Below, piece after piece: positions 51,964 to 61,607 of a DNA stretch of 64,000 nt. The notes under the pieces were generated by a model, which did no database searches, was not told the DNA's origin, and saw only the letters and a program-made list of their open reading frames with translations. The position numbers and the translations under genes were made by a program. The stretch comes from Cytobacillus oceanisediminis (lineage in GTDB: Bacteria > Bacillota > Bacilli > Bacillales > Cytobacillaceae): NCBI RefSeq assembly GCF_022811925.1, contig NZ_CP065511.1, forward strand, positions 2,349,501-2,413,500, read 5' to 3'. How positions within the stretch are numbered: the stretch's first letter is position 1; each line of letters opens with the position of its first letter.

Positions 51964-53277
51964 ATGTTTAAGAAAGCGCATTCATTTTTACTTATTGCAG
52001 TGCTGATCCTGGCAGCAGCGCTCGCAGGATGCAGCGGAAACACCGATACGGCCAGTGGTGAAAACGGTTCCAAAAAAACCATTAAATTCATGCACTTATG
52101 GCCGGCAGGAAGCTCCAAGCAGCAAAATCAGATTGTTACAGATATTATTGAACAATATGAAGCCGAGCATGAAGATGTGAAAATTGAAGTTGAAGTTCTG
52201 GAAAATGAGCAGTACAAAAATAAAATCAAGGTTCTTTCATCTTCAAATGAATTGCCGGATGTAGGGTTTACCTGGGCAGCGGGATATATGACTCCATTTG
52301 TGAAGGGCAATCTATTTGCAGAGCTTGATGATGTATTAAATGATGGTTTGAAGGATTCTTTTGTCAGCGGGACTACGGAAGCTTACGCTCTCGATGGAAA
52401 AACCTATGGTTTGCCTCTTGAGCTGAACATTGCACCTATATACTACAATAAAGAAATTTTTAAGAAATATAATCTTGATGTTCCCCAAACTTACAGCGAG
52501 TTTGAAAATGCTGTTAAGACATTGGCAGACAACGGTGTTGCCCCGATTGCACTTGGAAATAAAGACCGCTGGACAGGATCTTTGTGGTACATGTACCTGG
52601 CAGACCGATTTGGCGGGGCTGAAGTTCTTAATAAAGCCATTGACCGCTCCGGTTCGTTCGAAGATCCGGCACTGGTATCAGCTGCTGAAGAAATTCAAAA
52701 CCTTGTCAAAGAGAACGCATTTAATAAAGGCTATAATGGACTTTCAAATGACGAAGGAAAGGCTGAGTTCCTGAACGGCAATGCGGCAATGTATCTGATG
52801 GGAACCTGGGAGCTCCCTAATTTTACAACGAATGAAGAAATCCCGCAGGATTTCAGGGATAGCGTTGGATTCTTTAAATTCCCGACCGTTGACGGCGGCA
52901 AAGGAAATATCGACAGCTGGGTGGGCGGCCCGGGAGTAGGGTTATTCGTTGCTGAGAATTCAAAGGTTAAAGATGAATCAAAAGAATTTGTAAAGTTCTT
53001 TGTTAAAAAGTGGGGAGAGCAATCTGTTGAAAAAGCGGGTGTAATTCCTGCCACGAAGGTCGATACCGGTAAAGTGGATCTTCCAGACCTGTATATTGAT
53101 GTCTTAAACGAGTTAAATAAAGCCAGCAGCTTAACCTTATTTGCTGATGTCCAAATGAGTGCTTCGGTTGCAGAAACACATTTAAACCTTATCCAATCAC
53201 TGTTCGGCAATGAAGTAAAACCAGCTGATTATGCCAAACAGCATGAAGAGGCTCTTAAGGCTGAGGAAGGGAATTAA
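51964..53277 (+). CDS. Sugar ABC transporter solute-binding lipoprotein
   Basis: 437 residues with a lipoprotein signal ending LAGC (Cys23). The rest is a cluster B (family 1) binding protein with IKFMHLWPAG, GKTYGLPLELNIAPIYYNKEIF and AAMYLMGTWELPNF. It is anchored outside the membrane and captures an oligosaccharide for the two permeases that follow. A near-cre sequence, AGAAAGCGCATTCA at 51970 (one mismatch), lies in codons 2-7. Context (beta-xylosidase) suggests xylo-oligosaccharides. Confidence 0.9.
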   Translation: MFKKAHSFLLIAVLILAAALAGCSGNTDTASGENGSKKTIKFMHLWPAGSSKQQNQIVTDIIEQYEAEHEDVKIEVEVLENEQYKNKIKVLSSSNELPDVGFTWAAGYMTPFVKGNLFAELDDVLNDGLKDSFVSGTTEAYALDGKTYGLPLELNIAPIYYNKEIFKKYNLDVPQTYSEFENAVKTLADNGVAPIALGNKDRWTGSLWYMYLADRFGGAEVLNKAIDRSGSFEDPALVSAAEEIQNLVKENAFNKGYNGLSNDEGKAEFLNGNAAMYLMGTWELPNFTTNEEIPQDFRDSVGFFKFPTVDGGKGNIDSWVGGPGVGLFVAENSKVKDESKEFVKFFVKKWGEQSVEKAGVIPATKVDTGKVDLPDLYIDVLNELNKASSLTLFADVQMSASVAETHLNLIQSLFGNEVKPADYAKQHEEALKAEEGN

Positions 53278-53287
53278 CAGCATTCCC

Positions 53288-53325
53288 GGAAAAGGATATA
53301 TCTGCTGATGGGGTATATCCTTTCC
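53288..53325 (+). promoter_or_regulatory. Intercistronic stem-loop after the binding-protein gene
   Basis: GGAAAAGGATATA and TATATCCTTTCC pair with a 13-base loop but no T run. Such hairpins often protect binding-protein mRNA, giving it excess over the permeases. Confidence 0.6.
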
Positions 53326-53353
53326 AATTCTAACAGGGAGGAGCTTAAATGAA

Positions 53354-54229
53354 ATGAATAAAGTGCTGTCCAATAAAAAAGTCATTGCACTGTACATCAC
53401 ACCTGCCCTTTTCCTGGTCCTTGCGCTGATCTATGTGCCGATTGTGCAGACAGGCTACTATGGTTTAATGAAATGGAATGGCATTGGAGAAATGGATTTT
53501 ATCGGCTTAAAGAATTACACGGTACTGATGAAAGATGCACTCTTTTGGAAAAGTGCATTGCATTCCTTTTTGCTGGCCCTGTTTTCAGCATTAAGTCTGA
53601 TCGGTTACTTGTTCATTTCCATTATCCTCGCCGGTAAAATCAAAGGTGCAGATTTATTGAGGAAGATATACCTGATCCCCATGCTGCTGGCGTCAGTTGC
53701 AATTGCACAGCTTTGGATGAAGATATATCACCCTTCAAATGGCATGCTGAACACAGTGTTAATGGCTATCGGCATAGAAGATCCGCCTGCATGGCTTGCG
53801 GACGCCAATCTCGCACTCTATGCCATCATTATACCAATTATATGGCAATACGCAGGTTTTTACATTCTCATTTATTATGCAGCATTAAAAAATATTCCTG
53901 AATCACTTGTTGAAGCAGCAAGAATTGATGGGGCTTCTCCCTGGCAGATTGCCCTTAAAATAAAGCTTCCTTTGATTATGAATGTAATTAAAGTAACGAT
54001 TGTTCTTGCAGTCGTAGGCTCGCTGAAATACTTTGACCTGATCTATGTCATGACCGGGGGCGGTCCGAATGGAGCAAGCGAAGTAATGGCGTCTTATATG
54101 TATCAAAAAGCATTTAAGGGTTTTGACTTTGGATATGCAAGTGCCATCGGATTTTTCCTGCTGGTCATTTGTCTTATTGTTACCTACATCATCCGCAGAT
54201 TTACAGCTGCAAATGAAGATATCTATTAA
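53354..54229 (+). CDS. Sugar ABC transporter permease (MalF-type)
   Basis: 291 residues with six hydrophobic helices and the EAA loop VEAARIDGASPWQIALKIKLPLI. GGAGG lies about 11 bases before the ATG, with a two-codon ATGAAATGA frame in between. It forms a heterodimer with the next permease. No ATP-binding subunit is encoded here, so a shared MsmX-type ATPase elsewhere is expected, as usual for Bacilli. Confidence 0.9.
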   Translation: MNKVLSNKKVIALYITPALFLVLALIYVPIVQTGYYGLMKWNGIGEMDFIGLKNYTVLMKDALFWKSALHSFLLALFSALSLIGYLFISIILAGKIKGADLLRKIYLIPMLLASVAIAQLWMKIYHPSNGMLNTVLMAIGIEDPPAWLADANLALYAIIIPIIWQYAGFYILIYYAALKNIPESLVEAARIDGASPWQIALKIKLPLIMNVIKVTIVLAVVGSLKYFDLIYVMTGGGPNGASEVMASYMYQKAFKGFDFGYASAIGFFLLVICLIVTYIIRRFTAANEDIY

Positions 54230-54247
54230 CGAAAGGGAGGAGAATGT

Positions 54248-55147
54248 ATGGAAACAGTAAAACCTGATGGCACTCCACGCATAGGAAAAGGACTGGACAC
54301 AAAGCTTGTCTCAAAACCGATCATAAACCGTATAGCTTATGGCATCATGTATGTGTTCCTAGTTCTTGTCGCCGTGTTTCAGATTTTCCCGATTATCTGG
54401 CTCTTTCTTTTTTCCCTGAAAAACAACCAGGAAGTCTTCAATATGTCTCCATTTTCATTGCCTGAAAACCCTAAATGGGAAAATTACGCAAAGGTTTGGA
54501 CGGAAGGAAACATCAGCCTCTATTTTTTAAATAGTGTAACGTACACCCTTTCAGCCGTCATGCTGACTGTTGTTTTAGCCAGCATGGTTACCTTTGCCAT
54601 TACGAGAATGCATTGGAAAGGCAGCAGGCTGGTGCTGGGACTGTTTATGGTCGGTTTAATGATACCGGTCCATTCAACATTGATCCCTTTATTCAGCACT
54701 TTTACCAATATCAATCTGATTGATAATCCGCTATCCATTATTCTAACTTACACAGCTTTTAACCTGCCGATCACCATTATGATTTTGCTGGGCTTTTATG
54801 AAGCTTTGCCAAGGGAGGTAGAAGAAGCAGCAGTCATGGATGGTGCATCCATCCATCATATTTTCTTTAAAATAACTCTGCCAATGACGATGCCGGTAAT
54901 GGCAACGGCTGCGATTATTAATATGATCTACAACTGGAATGAATTTGTTTTTGTGAATACATTTATCAGTTCGAATAGCTTTAAGACACTCACTGTTGGT
55001 ATCCAGAATTTCATTGGCCAGTATACTACGGATTGGGGGGCTATCGGTGCCACACTGGTCATCAGCATCCTGCCAATATTAATTGCCTTTCTGATATTAA
55101 GCAATCGCATCGTTGAGGGGATAGCATCTGGCTCGGTTAAAGGATAA
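54248..55147 (+). CDS. Sugar ABC transporter permease (MalG-type)
   Basis: 299 residues, six helices and the EAA loop VEEAAVMDGASIHHIFFKITLPMTMPVM. GGGAGGAGAATGT precedes the ATG. It is the second permease of the xylo-oligosaccharide-type importer, 18 bases behind the first. Confidence 0.9.
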   Translation: METVKPDGTPRIGKGLDTKLVSKPIINRIAYGIMYVFLVLVAVFQIFPIIWLFLFSLKNNQEVFNMSPFSLPENPKWENYAKVWTEGNISLYFLNSVTYTLSAVMLTVVLASMVTFAITRMHWKGSRLVLGLFMVGLMIPVHSTLIPLFSTFTNINLIDNPLSIILTYTAFNLPITIMILLGFYEALPREVEEAAVMDGASIHHIFFKITLPMTMPVMATAAIINMIYNWNEFVFVNTFISSNSFKTLTVGIQNFIGQYTTDWGAIGATLVISILPILIAFLILSNRIVEGIASGSVKG

Positions 55148-55174
55148 TGATCTAAAGCAGAGGAGGTGATAAAC

Positions 55175-55837
55175 ATGCAAAATACACTGGGCAAGCTATT
55201 TACAATATGTGAATGGATCATGAAGCTTGCTTATGTTAACTTGCTCTGGTTTTTTTTTACGGCGGCAGGGCTAATCGTTTTTGGCTTCATGCCGGCAACC
55301 GTATCCCTCTTCACCATCGTCCGCAAGTGGCAGATGAAACAGGCAGAAGTGCCTGTTTGGGATACTTTCCTATCAATCTATAAAAAGGAATTCACTAAAT
55401 CTAATTTGCTTGGTTTCATACTTGTAATCTGCGCGGGGTTCATTCTTTTGGATTTACATTTTGTAAATGGATTAGAAGGGAGTCTGCAGCTGCTATTTTT
55501 CGTACCGCTGCTGATTACATCTGCTCTCTATTTCATTACTCTGATGTATCTTTTTCCGGTGTATGTACATTTCGAATTAAAAGTAACCGAATATATAAAA
55601 AATTCATGTCTACTTGGGATCCTGAACCTGCATCTTACCCTAATTTTTGCAGCATCTGCCGGATCCATCATTTTTCTGCTGTTGTACAGTCCTGCATTTA
55701 TTCCCTTCTTTAGCGCGGTTTCCATTACATGGATTCTGATGTATGGGGGAATGTACAGTTTTAGGAAAATTGAAGCGAGGGAAAAGCACCGGCAGCTTGA
55801 ACCGATCAGGCATTCGGGCTTAAGCAGACATATTTAA
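55175..55837 (+). CDS. YesL family membrane protein (DUF624)
   Basis: 220 residues from ATG 55175, with AGAGGAGGTGA upstream; the frame extends to a GTG at 55166 inside that site. About five hydrophobic helices are present, and the family opening LLWFFFTAAGLIVFGFMPATVSLFTIVRKW is clear. DUF624 proteins accompany YesM/YesN-regulated sugar importers; their role is not established. It is part of the same operon. Confidence 0.87.
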   Translation: MQNTLGKLFTICEWIMKLAYVNLLWFFFTAAGLIVFGFMPATVSLFTIVRKWQMKQAEVPVWDTFLSIYKKEFTKSNLLGFILVICAGFILLDLHFVNGLEGSLQLLFFVPLLITSALYFITLMYLFPVYVHFELKVTEYIKNSCLLGILNLHLTLIFAASAGSIIFLLLYSPAFIPFFSAVSITWILMYGGMYSFRKIEAREKHRQLEPIRHSGLSRHI

Positions 55838-55866
55838 GGAACAAATAAAAAGAAAGGTGTGGTCAA

Positions 55867-57483
55867 ATGGCACTCATACGCAATCCGATTTTAACAGGAT
55901 TTAATCCTGATCCGAGCATTTGCCGGGTGGGAGAAGATTATTATATTGCTGTTTCCACTTTTGAGTGGTTTCCCGGTGTTGGAATCTATCATTCTAAGGA
56001 TCTGAAGAATTGGCGTCTGGCTGCAAGGCCATTAAACCGGATAAGCCAGCTGAATATGACAGGAAATCCGGATTCAGGCGGGGTTTGGGCACCTGCTTTA
56101 TCCTATCATGATGGCCAGTTCTGGCTTATTTATACGGATGTAAAAGTGGTGGATGGCCAGTGGAAGGATTGCCATAATTACCTTTCAGTATGTGAAAGCG
56201 TAGAAGGGGAATGGTCTGATCCTGTATATTTAAATAGTTCAGGATTTGACCCTTCTATGTTCCATGATGAGGAAGGAAAAAAATATTTGGTCAACATGGT
56301 GTGGGATCACCGTGCCGGCCATCACAATTTTTACGGAATCGCTTTGCAGGAATATGACGCACAGAAGCAAAAGCTGACAGGGAAAGCGGAGATCATCTTC
56401 AAGGGGACCGATATCAAACTGACAGAAGCTCCGCATTTGTATAAAATCAATGGCTATTACTATTTGCTGACTGCTGAAGGCGGGACTAAATATGACCATC
56501 AGGCCACCATTGCGAGATCAAAGAATATAAGGGGGCCATATGAAGTGCACCCTGAAAATCCGCTCATTTCATCTTTCGGGTCACCGAGGAACCCTCTGCA
56601 AAAGGCCGGTCACGCCTCATTGGTACAAACCCACACAGATGAATGGTTTCTTGTCCATCTTACAGGACGTCCCTTATCAAGAGAGGGGCATCCCTTACTC
56701 GACCCGCGCGGATATTGTCCTCTTGGAAGGGAGACGGCCATACAAAGGCTGGAATGGAAGAATGAATGGCCTTATGTGACTGGCGGGAACGAGCCTTCCC
56801 TTGAAATAGAAGGGCCAAAGATTAAGGAAGCAAAGTGGGGAAGAGATTTTCCGGAAAAAGACGATTTTGATAGTGAAACCCTAAACCTGCATTTCCAGAA
56901 TTTAAGGATTCCACTTGGGGAGCATATTGTTTCATTGAATGATAACCCGGGCCATCTTCGATTATATGGGAAAGAAAGCTTAACATCCAAATTTACACAG
57001 GCCTTCATTGCGAGGAGATGGCAGCACTTTTCTTTTACTGCTGAAACAAAGGTGGCATTTGAGCCCGAAACCTTCCAGCAATCTGCCGGCCTCGTCAATT
57101 ATTATAATACTGAAAACTGGACGTCCTGCCAGGTCAGCTGGAATGAAGATAAAGGACGAATCCTTGAATTGGTGTCATGCGATAATTTTACTTTCTCCCA
57201 GCCTTTAAAAGGGAATGAAATAGAAATCCCGGCAGAAGTGAAATATGTTTACCTACGTGTTAATGTCCATATCCATGAATATAATTATTCTTATTCATTC
57301 GACGGTGAGAACTGGACAGAACTTGCAGTTCCTTTCCAATCCCATAAATTATCGGATGATTACATAAAGGGCGGCGGTTTTTTTACAGGTGCATTCGTCG
57401 GCATGCAATGTCAGGACACTTCCGGCCAAAATCAATTTGCCGATTTTGATTATTTTGTTTATAAAGGCGAATCTAAATCATAA
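55867..57483 (+). CDS. xynB: GH43 beta-xylosidase
   Basis: 538 residues. The five-bladed propeller carries Asp15 (NPDPS, base), Asp128 (SSGFDPS) and Glu187 (TEAPHLY, acid), one residue offset from the well-studied Asp14/Asp127/Glu186 of this subfamily. A C-terminal beta-sandwich follows. There is no signal peptide, so it works in the cytoplasm on imported xylo-oligosaccharides, releasing xylose. Some members also have arabinofuranosidase activity. It is the last gene of the importer operon; the terminator follows at once. Confidence 0.92.
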   Translation: MALIRNPILTGFNPDPSICRVGEDYYIAVSTFEWFPGVGIYHSKDLKNWRLAARPLNRISQLNMTGNPDSGGVWAPALSYHDGQFWLIYTDVKVVDGQWKDCHNYLSVCESVEGEWSDPVYLNSSGFDPSMFHDEEGKKYLVNMVWDHRAGHHNFYGIALQEYDAQKQKLTGKAEIIFKGTDIKLTEAPHLYKINGYYYLLTAEGGTKYDHQATIARSKNIRGPYEVHPENPLISSFGSPRNPLQKAGHASLVQTHTDEWFLVHLTGRPLSREGHPLLDPRGYCPLGRETAIQRLEWKNEWPYVTGGNEPSLEIEGPKIKEAKWGRDFPEKDDFDSETLNLHFQNLRIPLGEHIVSLNDNPGHLRLYGKESLTSKFTQAFIARRWQHFSFTAETKVAFEPETFQQSAGLVNYYNTENWTSCQVSWNEDKGRILELVSCDNFTFSQPLKGNEIEIPAEVKYVYLRVNVHIHEYNYSYSFDGENWTELAVPFQSHKLSDDYIKGGGFFTGAFVGMQCQDTSGQNQFADFDYFVYKGESKS

Positions 57484-57487
57484 AATT

Positions 57488-57517
57488 GGGCTGCTCAGGT
57501 ATTGAGCAGTTTTTTTC
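57488..57517 (+). terminator. Terminator after xynB (copy B of a repeated terminator)
   Basis: Identical over 27 bases with the terminator at 49134, then a longer T run. The two copies bracket the two-component/importer/xylosidase block. Confidence 0.85.
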
Positions 57518-57589
57518 TATATAATAGAGAAAAAGGATTCTCTTCACTTAGACAGAATTAATGTACAAAAGAATCATAGGGAGGATTTT

Positions 57590-58459
57590 ATGCAAACATT
57601 AGAAAAACTTAATTGCAGGTTTTGGTATCAAACTCCTGTGTCAGAAACAGACCGTCCCATTTTAGGGGCTATGGTCGGGGATCGAATGACTCTGATGATT
57701 GATGCAGGCAATTCTAAGGCTCATGCCCAATTATTTTTAAGAGAGCTGGAGAAGCAGCGAATACCTTCACCAAGAATGGTGGTGCTGACTCATTGGCACT
57801 GGGATCATATTTTCGGCCTTCCTTCACTGGATATTCCATCTGTTGCTTCCAGCCTCACGAAAGCGGAAATGGAAAAACTAATTCCTTTTCGATGGACAGA
57901 TGATGCATTGGATGAACGTGTTAAAAGCGGAGTCGAAATAGAATTTTGCGCAAGCGCCATAAAAAAAGAGTATGGTAAAGATCGAAGCATTAAAATTAAA
58001 CTTCCAGATATCACGTTCGAGAATAAGCTTGAAATAGATCTCGGAGGTGTGACTTGCCAACTGCAGCAAGTAGGCGGGGACCATTCGCCAGATTCGGTGG
58101 TGGTATATATAAAGGAAGAAAAAATATTATTTCTGGGAGATGCGATTTACGCGAATCTTTACGCAAGTAAATGGAATTACACGGCAGACCGCGTGCTTCA
58201 GCTAATGGATGCACTGGATCAGTTTGAGGCAGATACATATATTTTGTCTCATGGAACGGCCATATCAAAGTCAGAGTACCAGGAGGAAGCGGCCTTGCTG
58301 CGGAAGGCTGCACAGCTTACAAAAGAATTCGAAGGGCAGATGGAAGAAATGAAGAATGCCTATCAATCCTATGTCAATCGTGAACTGAATGACAATGAGC
58401 TTGAAATGATACAGTACTTTGCAAATGGTTATGAACTGCAAAAAACTTCTGCAGTTTAA
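57590..58459 (+). CDS. MBL-fold metallo-hydrolase
   Basis: 289 residues with the metal motif LTHWHWDH, a later His in GGDHSPDS, the bridging Asp in LFLGDAIYAN and the final His in LSHGTA. This is a complete binuclear metallo-beta-lactamase-fold site. A C-terminal helical extension of about 60 residues follows. Soluble and cytoplasmic. TAGGGAGGATT precedes the ATG. Substrate unknown; it may be co-transcribed with the isomerase gene 37 bases downstream. Confidence 0.85.
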   Translation: MQTLEKLNCRFWYQTPVSETDRPILGAMVGDRMTLMIDAGNSKAHAQLFLRELEKQRIPSPRMVVLTHWHWDHIFGLPSLDIPSVASSLTKAEMEKLIPFRWTDDALDERVKSGVEIEFCASAIKKEYGKDRSIKIKLPDITFENKLEIDLGGVTCQLQQVGGDHSPDSVVVYIKEEKILFLGDAIYANLYASKWNYTADRVLQLMDALDQFEADTYILSHGTAISKSEYQEEAALLRKAAQLTKEFEGQMEEMKNAYQSYVNRELNDNELEMIQYFANGYELQKTSAV

Positions 58460-58496
58460 TTTGTAAATCAAAATATCCTTTTTAAGGGAGGCTGTC

Positions 58497-59258
58497 ATGA
58501 ATAAATACTCTGTTAATCTTTCAACTGTTTTTACAGAAGTTCCTTTTTTGGAGCGGTTCAAAAAAGCCCGTGAAGCTGGTTTTTCTTATGTGGAGTGCCA
58601 GTTTCCATATACATATACAATAGAAGAAATCAAAAAAGAGCTTAAGCAAAATCAGTTATCGTTGGGCTTAATTAACCTGCCGCCAGGTCAATGGGAAAAA
58701 GGGGACCGTGGACTGGCGGCAGACCCGGAGCGCATAGAAGAATTTAGAAAATCAGTTGAAACGGGAATCCGTTATGCAAATGGCCTTGGAGTTAAAAAGA
58801 TACATTGCATGGCTGGGATACACCAAGATAATAATCGGGAAGTTTTTGTTGAAAATCTCTTTTATGCGGGCACTGCAATGTCTAAGCACGAGATTACCTT
58901 ATTAATTGAGCCTATCAATCCATTCGACATGCCTGGCTATTTCTTAAGTGATCTCCAGCAGGCAGCCGACATTATCCATCGTGTCGGTTTGCCGAATGTG
59001 AAGCTTCAATTCGACTTTTACCATATCGAAAGAATTCATGGCCATTCTCTTTTCATGTATCAAAAATACGCTGAGCTTGTTTCGCATGTGCAAATTGCAG
59101 ACCATCCGGGCAGACAGCAGCCAGGGACAGGCGAAATAAATTATACCGATATCCTTCAATACTTGAGTAAACACTACCGAGGCTTGATAGGTTTTGAATA
59201 TAATCCACAAGGCAGAAGTGAAGAGAGTTTTGCTTGGATGAAAGGGGTGACATCATGA
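58497..59258 (+). CDS. Hydroxypyruvate isomerase-like TIM-barrel protein
   Basis: 253 residues of the AP-endonuclease-2/xylose-isomerase-like barrel. The Hyi/OtnI type is indicated by YSVNLSTVFTEVPFLERFKKAREAGFSYVE, INLPPGQWEKGDRGLAADPER, LLIEPINPFDMPGYFL with a metal Glu, LQFDFYHI, and IGFEYNPQG with the second catalytic Glu. Such enzymes isomerise hydroxypyruvate to tartronate semialdehyde or 2-oxo-tetronates. The next gene, overlapping by 4 bases, encodes a matching dehydrogenase. Confidence 0.85.
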   Translation: MNKYSVNLSTVFTEVPFLERFKKAREAGFSYVECQFPYTYTIEEIKKELKQNQLSLGLINLPPGQWEKGDRGLAADPERIEEFRKSVETGIRYANGLGVKKIHCMAGIHQDNNREVFVENLFYAGTAMSKHEITLLIEPINPFDMPGYFLSDLQQAADIIHRVGLPNVKLQFDFYHIERIHGHSLFMYQKYAELVSHVQIADHPGRQQPGTGEINYTDILQYLSKHYRGLIGFEYNPQGRSEESFAWMKGVTS

Positions 59259-60148
59259 AGATTGGATTTATTGGTACAGGAGTAATGGGTTCGCGGATGG
59301 CTAAGCGTCTCCTGGACAATAGCTTTCACGTCATGGTTCATAATCGGACAATTGAAAAAGCACAGCCCCTTATTGAGCTGGGAGCCTTTTATTCGGAAAC
59401 GATCAGCTACCTGGCCAGCCAATGTCAAGTCGTGTGTACATGTCTTTCTATGCCAGACGATGTGCTGAACGTCTATACAGGTAAGGAGGGGATTATTCAT
59501 AGTGCCCAGCCCGGAACGATATGCATTGACTTTACATCAGTAGGGGCCGACACGAGTAAAACAATCTTTGAGATGACAGATGCAAAAAAGATCAGTTATC
59601 TGGATTGTCCGGTTAGCGGCGGTCCAGAAGGAGCAGAAAGCGGGACATTAACGATCATGGCAGGCGGCGAGAAAGTGGCTTTTCAAAAAGTTAAGCCGGT
59701 ACTGGAGGTGCTCGGTGACACCATAGAGTATCTGGGACCTTCGGGTTCAGGCAGCATTGCCAAGCTGATTAATCAGTATCTTGTTGCTGTTCACTCGCTG
59801 GCTGCATCAGAGGCAATGGTAACAGGATCTGCTTATGGACTGGACTCCGAACTGCTCTTGAAAGTGCTGAAGGCAAGCTATGGCGACAGCAGAATCCTGC
59901 GCAGGCATATGGAACAATACGTATTCGACCGCCATTTCACACCAGGAGGGGCAGTGAAATATGTTAACAAGGATGTCCGGCTCGCCAACCAGCTTTTACA
60001 GGATGCCGGCCTAAGCCAATTTACAGGTCAGATGGCTGAAAAAGCATTCCAGGCAGCAGCTGAGCAAGGCCTTAGCGATCAGGATATGTCGGCAGTCATA
60101 AAGCCGCTGGAGGAAGAGGCAGGAATTATTGTGAAGAGGAAGAAGTAA
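59255..60148 (+). CDS. Beta-hydroxyacid dehydrogenase (tartronate semialdehyde reductase-like)
   Basis: 297 residues from ATG 59255, overlapping the isomerase stop as ATGA; the longer frame from 59234 lies within the isomerase gene. GFIGTGVMGSRMAKRLL is the dinucleotide motif, DCPVSGGPEGAESGTLTIMAGG the substrate loop and GSIAKLINQYLV contains the catalytic Lys. With the isomerase it would convert hydroxypyruvate through tartronate semialdehyde to glycerate. No glyoxylate carboligase or glycerate kinase gene is visible nearby. The 255 bases after it show no clear feature. Confidence 0.87.
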   Translation: MKIGFIGTGVMGSRMAKRLLDNSFHVMVHNRTIEKAQPLIELGAFYSETISYLASQCQVVCTCLSMPDDVLNVYTGKEGIIHSAQPGTICIDFTSVGADTSKTIFEMTDAKKISYLDCPVSGGPEGAESGTLTIMAGGEKVAFQKVKPVLEVLGDTIEYLGPSGSGSIAKLINQYLVAVHSLAASEAMVTGSAYGLDSELLLKVLKASYGDSRILRRHMEQYVFDRHFTPGGAVKYVNKDVRLANQLLQDAGLSQFTGQMAEKAFQAAAEQGLSDQDMSAVIKPLEEEAGIIVKRKK

Positions 60149-60403
60149 TCAGCGGAGACAGGAAGGCTGCTGGTTATTAGCATTCATTTGATATGTATAG
60201 CAGAAAACCAGTGTGAAGCAAACTGAATGCTGGGATATACCAAAATTCAGGCCGATATAATTTATATCCCAACGATAAAAACCGAAACTTTATGGATAAA
60301 CCTTCTTCCGACCTCCTCTAAAGGAGCTATTCCTATTAAAATATCAGTATTTTCTGCTATAATGAAAATCTGAAAAAATAATAGAGAAACCGGGAGAGCA
60401 GCA

Positions 60404-61078
60404 ATGAAACGCAAAAAAAGCAAAAAGCGTACAAAACGCAGATCAAATATAGCATTCCTGTTATTTTTTTTGGTTTTGATCTTTGTCCTATTTGATCAAT
60501 TCAAGCAGCTTAATATTAAGGAAACAGCGGTTTCCTTACTGCCTAATACTGTGTCAAGGGATGTTCAGAATTATACGCCAATCCTTCAGAAGGAGTTGAA
60601 GGAAGTTAACCTTGAAGAATATACTCTCGTATTGGCCGCGATCATGCAGCAGGAAAGCAAAGGGAAGGGCGGGGACCCGATGCAGGCTTCAGAATCAGCA
60701 GGATTACCCCCGAATTCCATTCGGGATCCGGAACAAAGCATTAAGCAGGGTGTTAAACACTTTCAGAAAGCATTAAATTATGGCAGTCAAAAAAAGGTAG
60801 ACTTCCCTGCCGTTATCCAGGCTTACAATATGGGAATCGGCTATATTGACTTTGTTGCTGAACAGGGCGGAAAACACAGTGAAGAAATCGCGAAAGAATT
60901 CTCACTCAAACAGGCTGAAAAAAATCCGGAAGTTTATAATTGCGGAGGCGACAAAAATAATTTCCGCTATCCATACTGTTATGGGGATTTCACGTATACA
61001 ACAAAAGTAACGAAAAATATTGAGATTCTTACGGCAAGTAACACAGGAAAATCCGGAGAATTTAAATCAGTATGGTGA
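60404..61078 (+). CDS. Membrane-anchored lysozyme-like cell wall hydrolase
   Basis: 224 residues: a very basic N-terminus (KRKKSKKRTKRRS), one membrane helix about 16-34, then an extracellular lysozyme-like domain of the CwlT/Slt type. The catalytic Glu84 lies in IMQQESKGKGGDPMQASES, followed by AYNMGIGYIDFV. It probably cleaves peptidoglycan glycan strands at the cell surface. GGGAGAGC precedes the ATG. The stop codon lies within the first copy of a 23-bp tandem repeat. Confidence 0.85.
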   Translation: MKRKKSKKRTKRRSNIAFLLFFLVLIFVLFDQFKQLNIKETAVSLLPNTVSRDVQNYTPILQKELKEVNLEEYTLVLAAIMQQESKGKGGDPMQASESAGLPPNSIRDPEQSIKQGVKHFQKALNYGSQKKVDFPAVIQAYNMGIGYIDFVAEQGGKHSEEIAKEFSLKQAEKNPEVYNCGGDKNNFRYPYCYGDFTYTTKVTKNIEILTASNTGKSGEFKSVW

Positions 61079-61120
61079 AACGAAACATAATAATATTGTG
61101 AAACGAAACATAATAATATT
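61075..61120 (+). repeat. Perfect 23-bp tandem duplication at the lysozyme stop codon
   Basis: Two identical 23-base copies start GTGAAACGAAAC at 61075 and 61098. The first contains the TGA stop of the cell wall hydrolase gene. A recent slippage duplication is likely. Confidence 0.85.
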
Positions 61121-61130
61121 ATGGTAAACT

Positions 61131-61165
61131 AAAACCGCGCTTGTTAAAAAAGTGCGGTTTGTTTT
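61131..61165 (+). terminator. Terminator after the cell wall hydrolase gene
   Basis: AAACCGCGC and GTGCGGTTTGTTTT pair with an A-rich loop. Confidence 0.7.
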
Positions 61166-61471
61166 GTGTTTCCATACAGGTTTTAATCGCCAAGTTTTTA
61201 TGGATCCTGTTCCAACCTGAATTATGGCAATCGTGGTTATGAATAAAGAGGTTTAAAAATACTTAAAAAGAGGAATGGTTCTAGGTCATAACCGGTCTAA
61301 GAGCTGCATAAGTTAATTTCCTCCATTGTATTCATTTAAATGACTCGGCTTTTATGTATAATTTGTTTAAACGAATCATATATATAGGCTGTTGTCTGTT
61401 TTTTCTCTTCCTTGAAAAATTATAGATTTATAAGTTTTTACATAAAAAGTGAAACCAAATTGCATTTCATT

Positions 61472-61544
61472 CGTCTATATAGACGTGCAGCATTTATTAA
61501 TGTGCAACAGCCAGCTTAGGCTGTGAACAGGGCACTCCCCTGTT
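61472..61544 (+). promoter_or_regulatory. Structured region upstream of the LTA synthase gene
   Basis: The perfect palindrome CGTCTATATAGACG (61472-61485) is followed by two adjacent hairpins, ACAGCC/GGCTGT (about 61507-61523) and AACAGGG/CCCCTGTT (61526-61544, then TTATAG). They precede the promoter at 61580, so they may be an operator and a terminator-like element for an upstream short transcript. The rest of the 670-base gap is AT-rich with nothing else evident. Confidence 0.45.
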
Positions 61545-61579
61545 TTATAGTCATTAAAGAGCATTTTATCTGGACATGC

Positions 61580-61607
61580 TTGACATTTTATCAAATGCGA
61601 GTATAGT
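61580..61607 (+). promoter_or_regulatory. SigA-type promoter of the LTA synthase gene
   Basis: TTGACA (61580-61585), a 16-base spacer and TATAGT (61602-61607), about 150 bases before the start codon, imply a long 5' leader. Confidence 0.65.
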
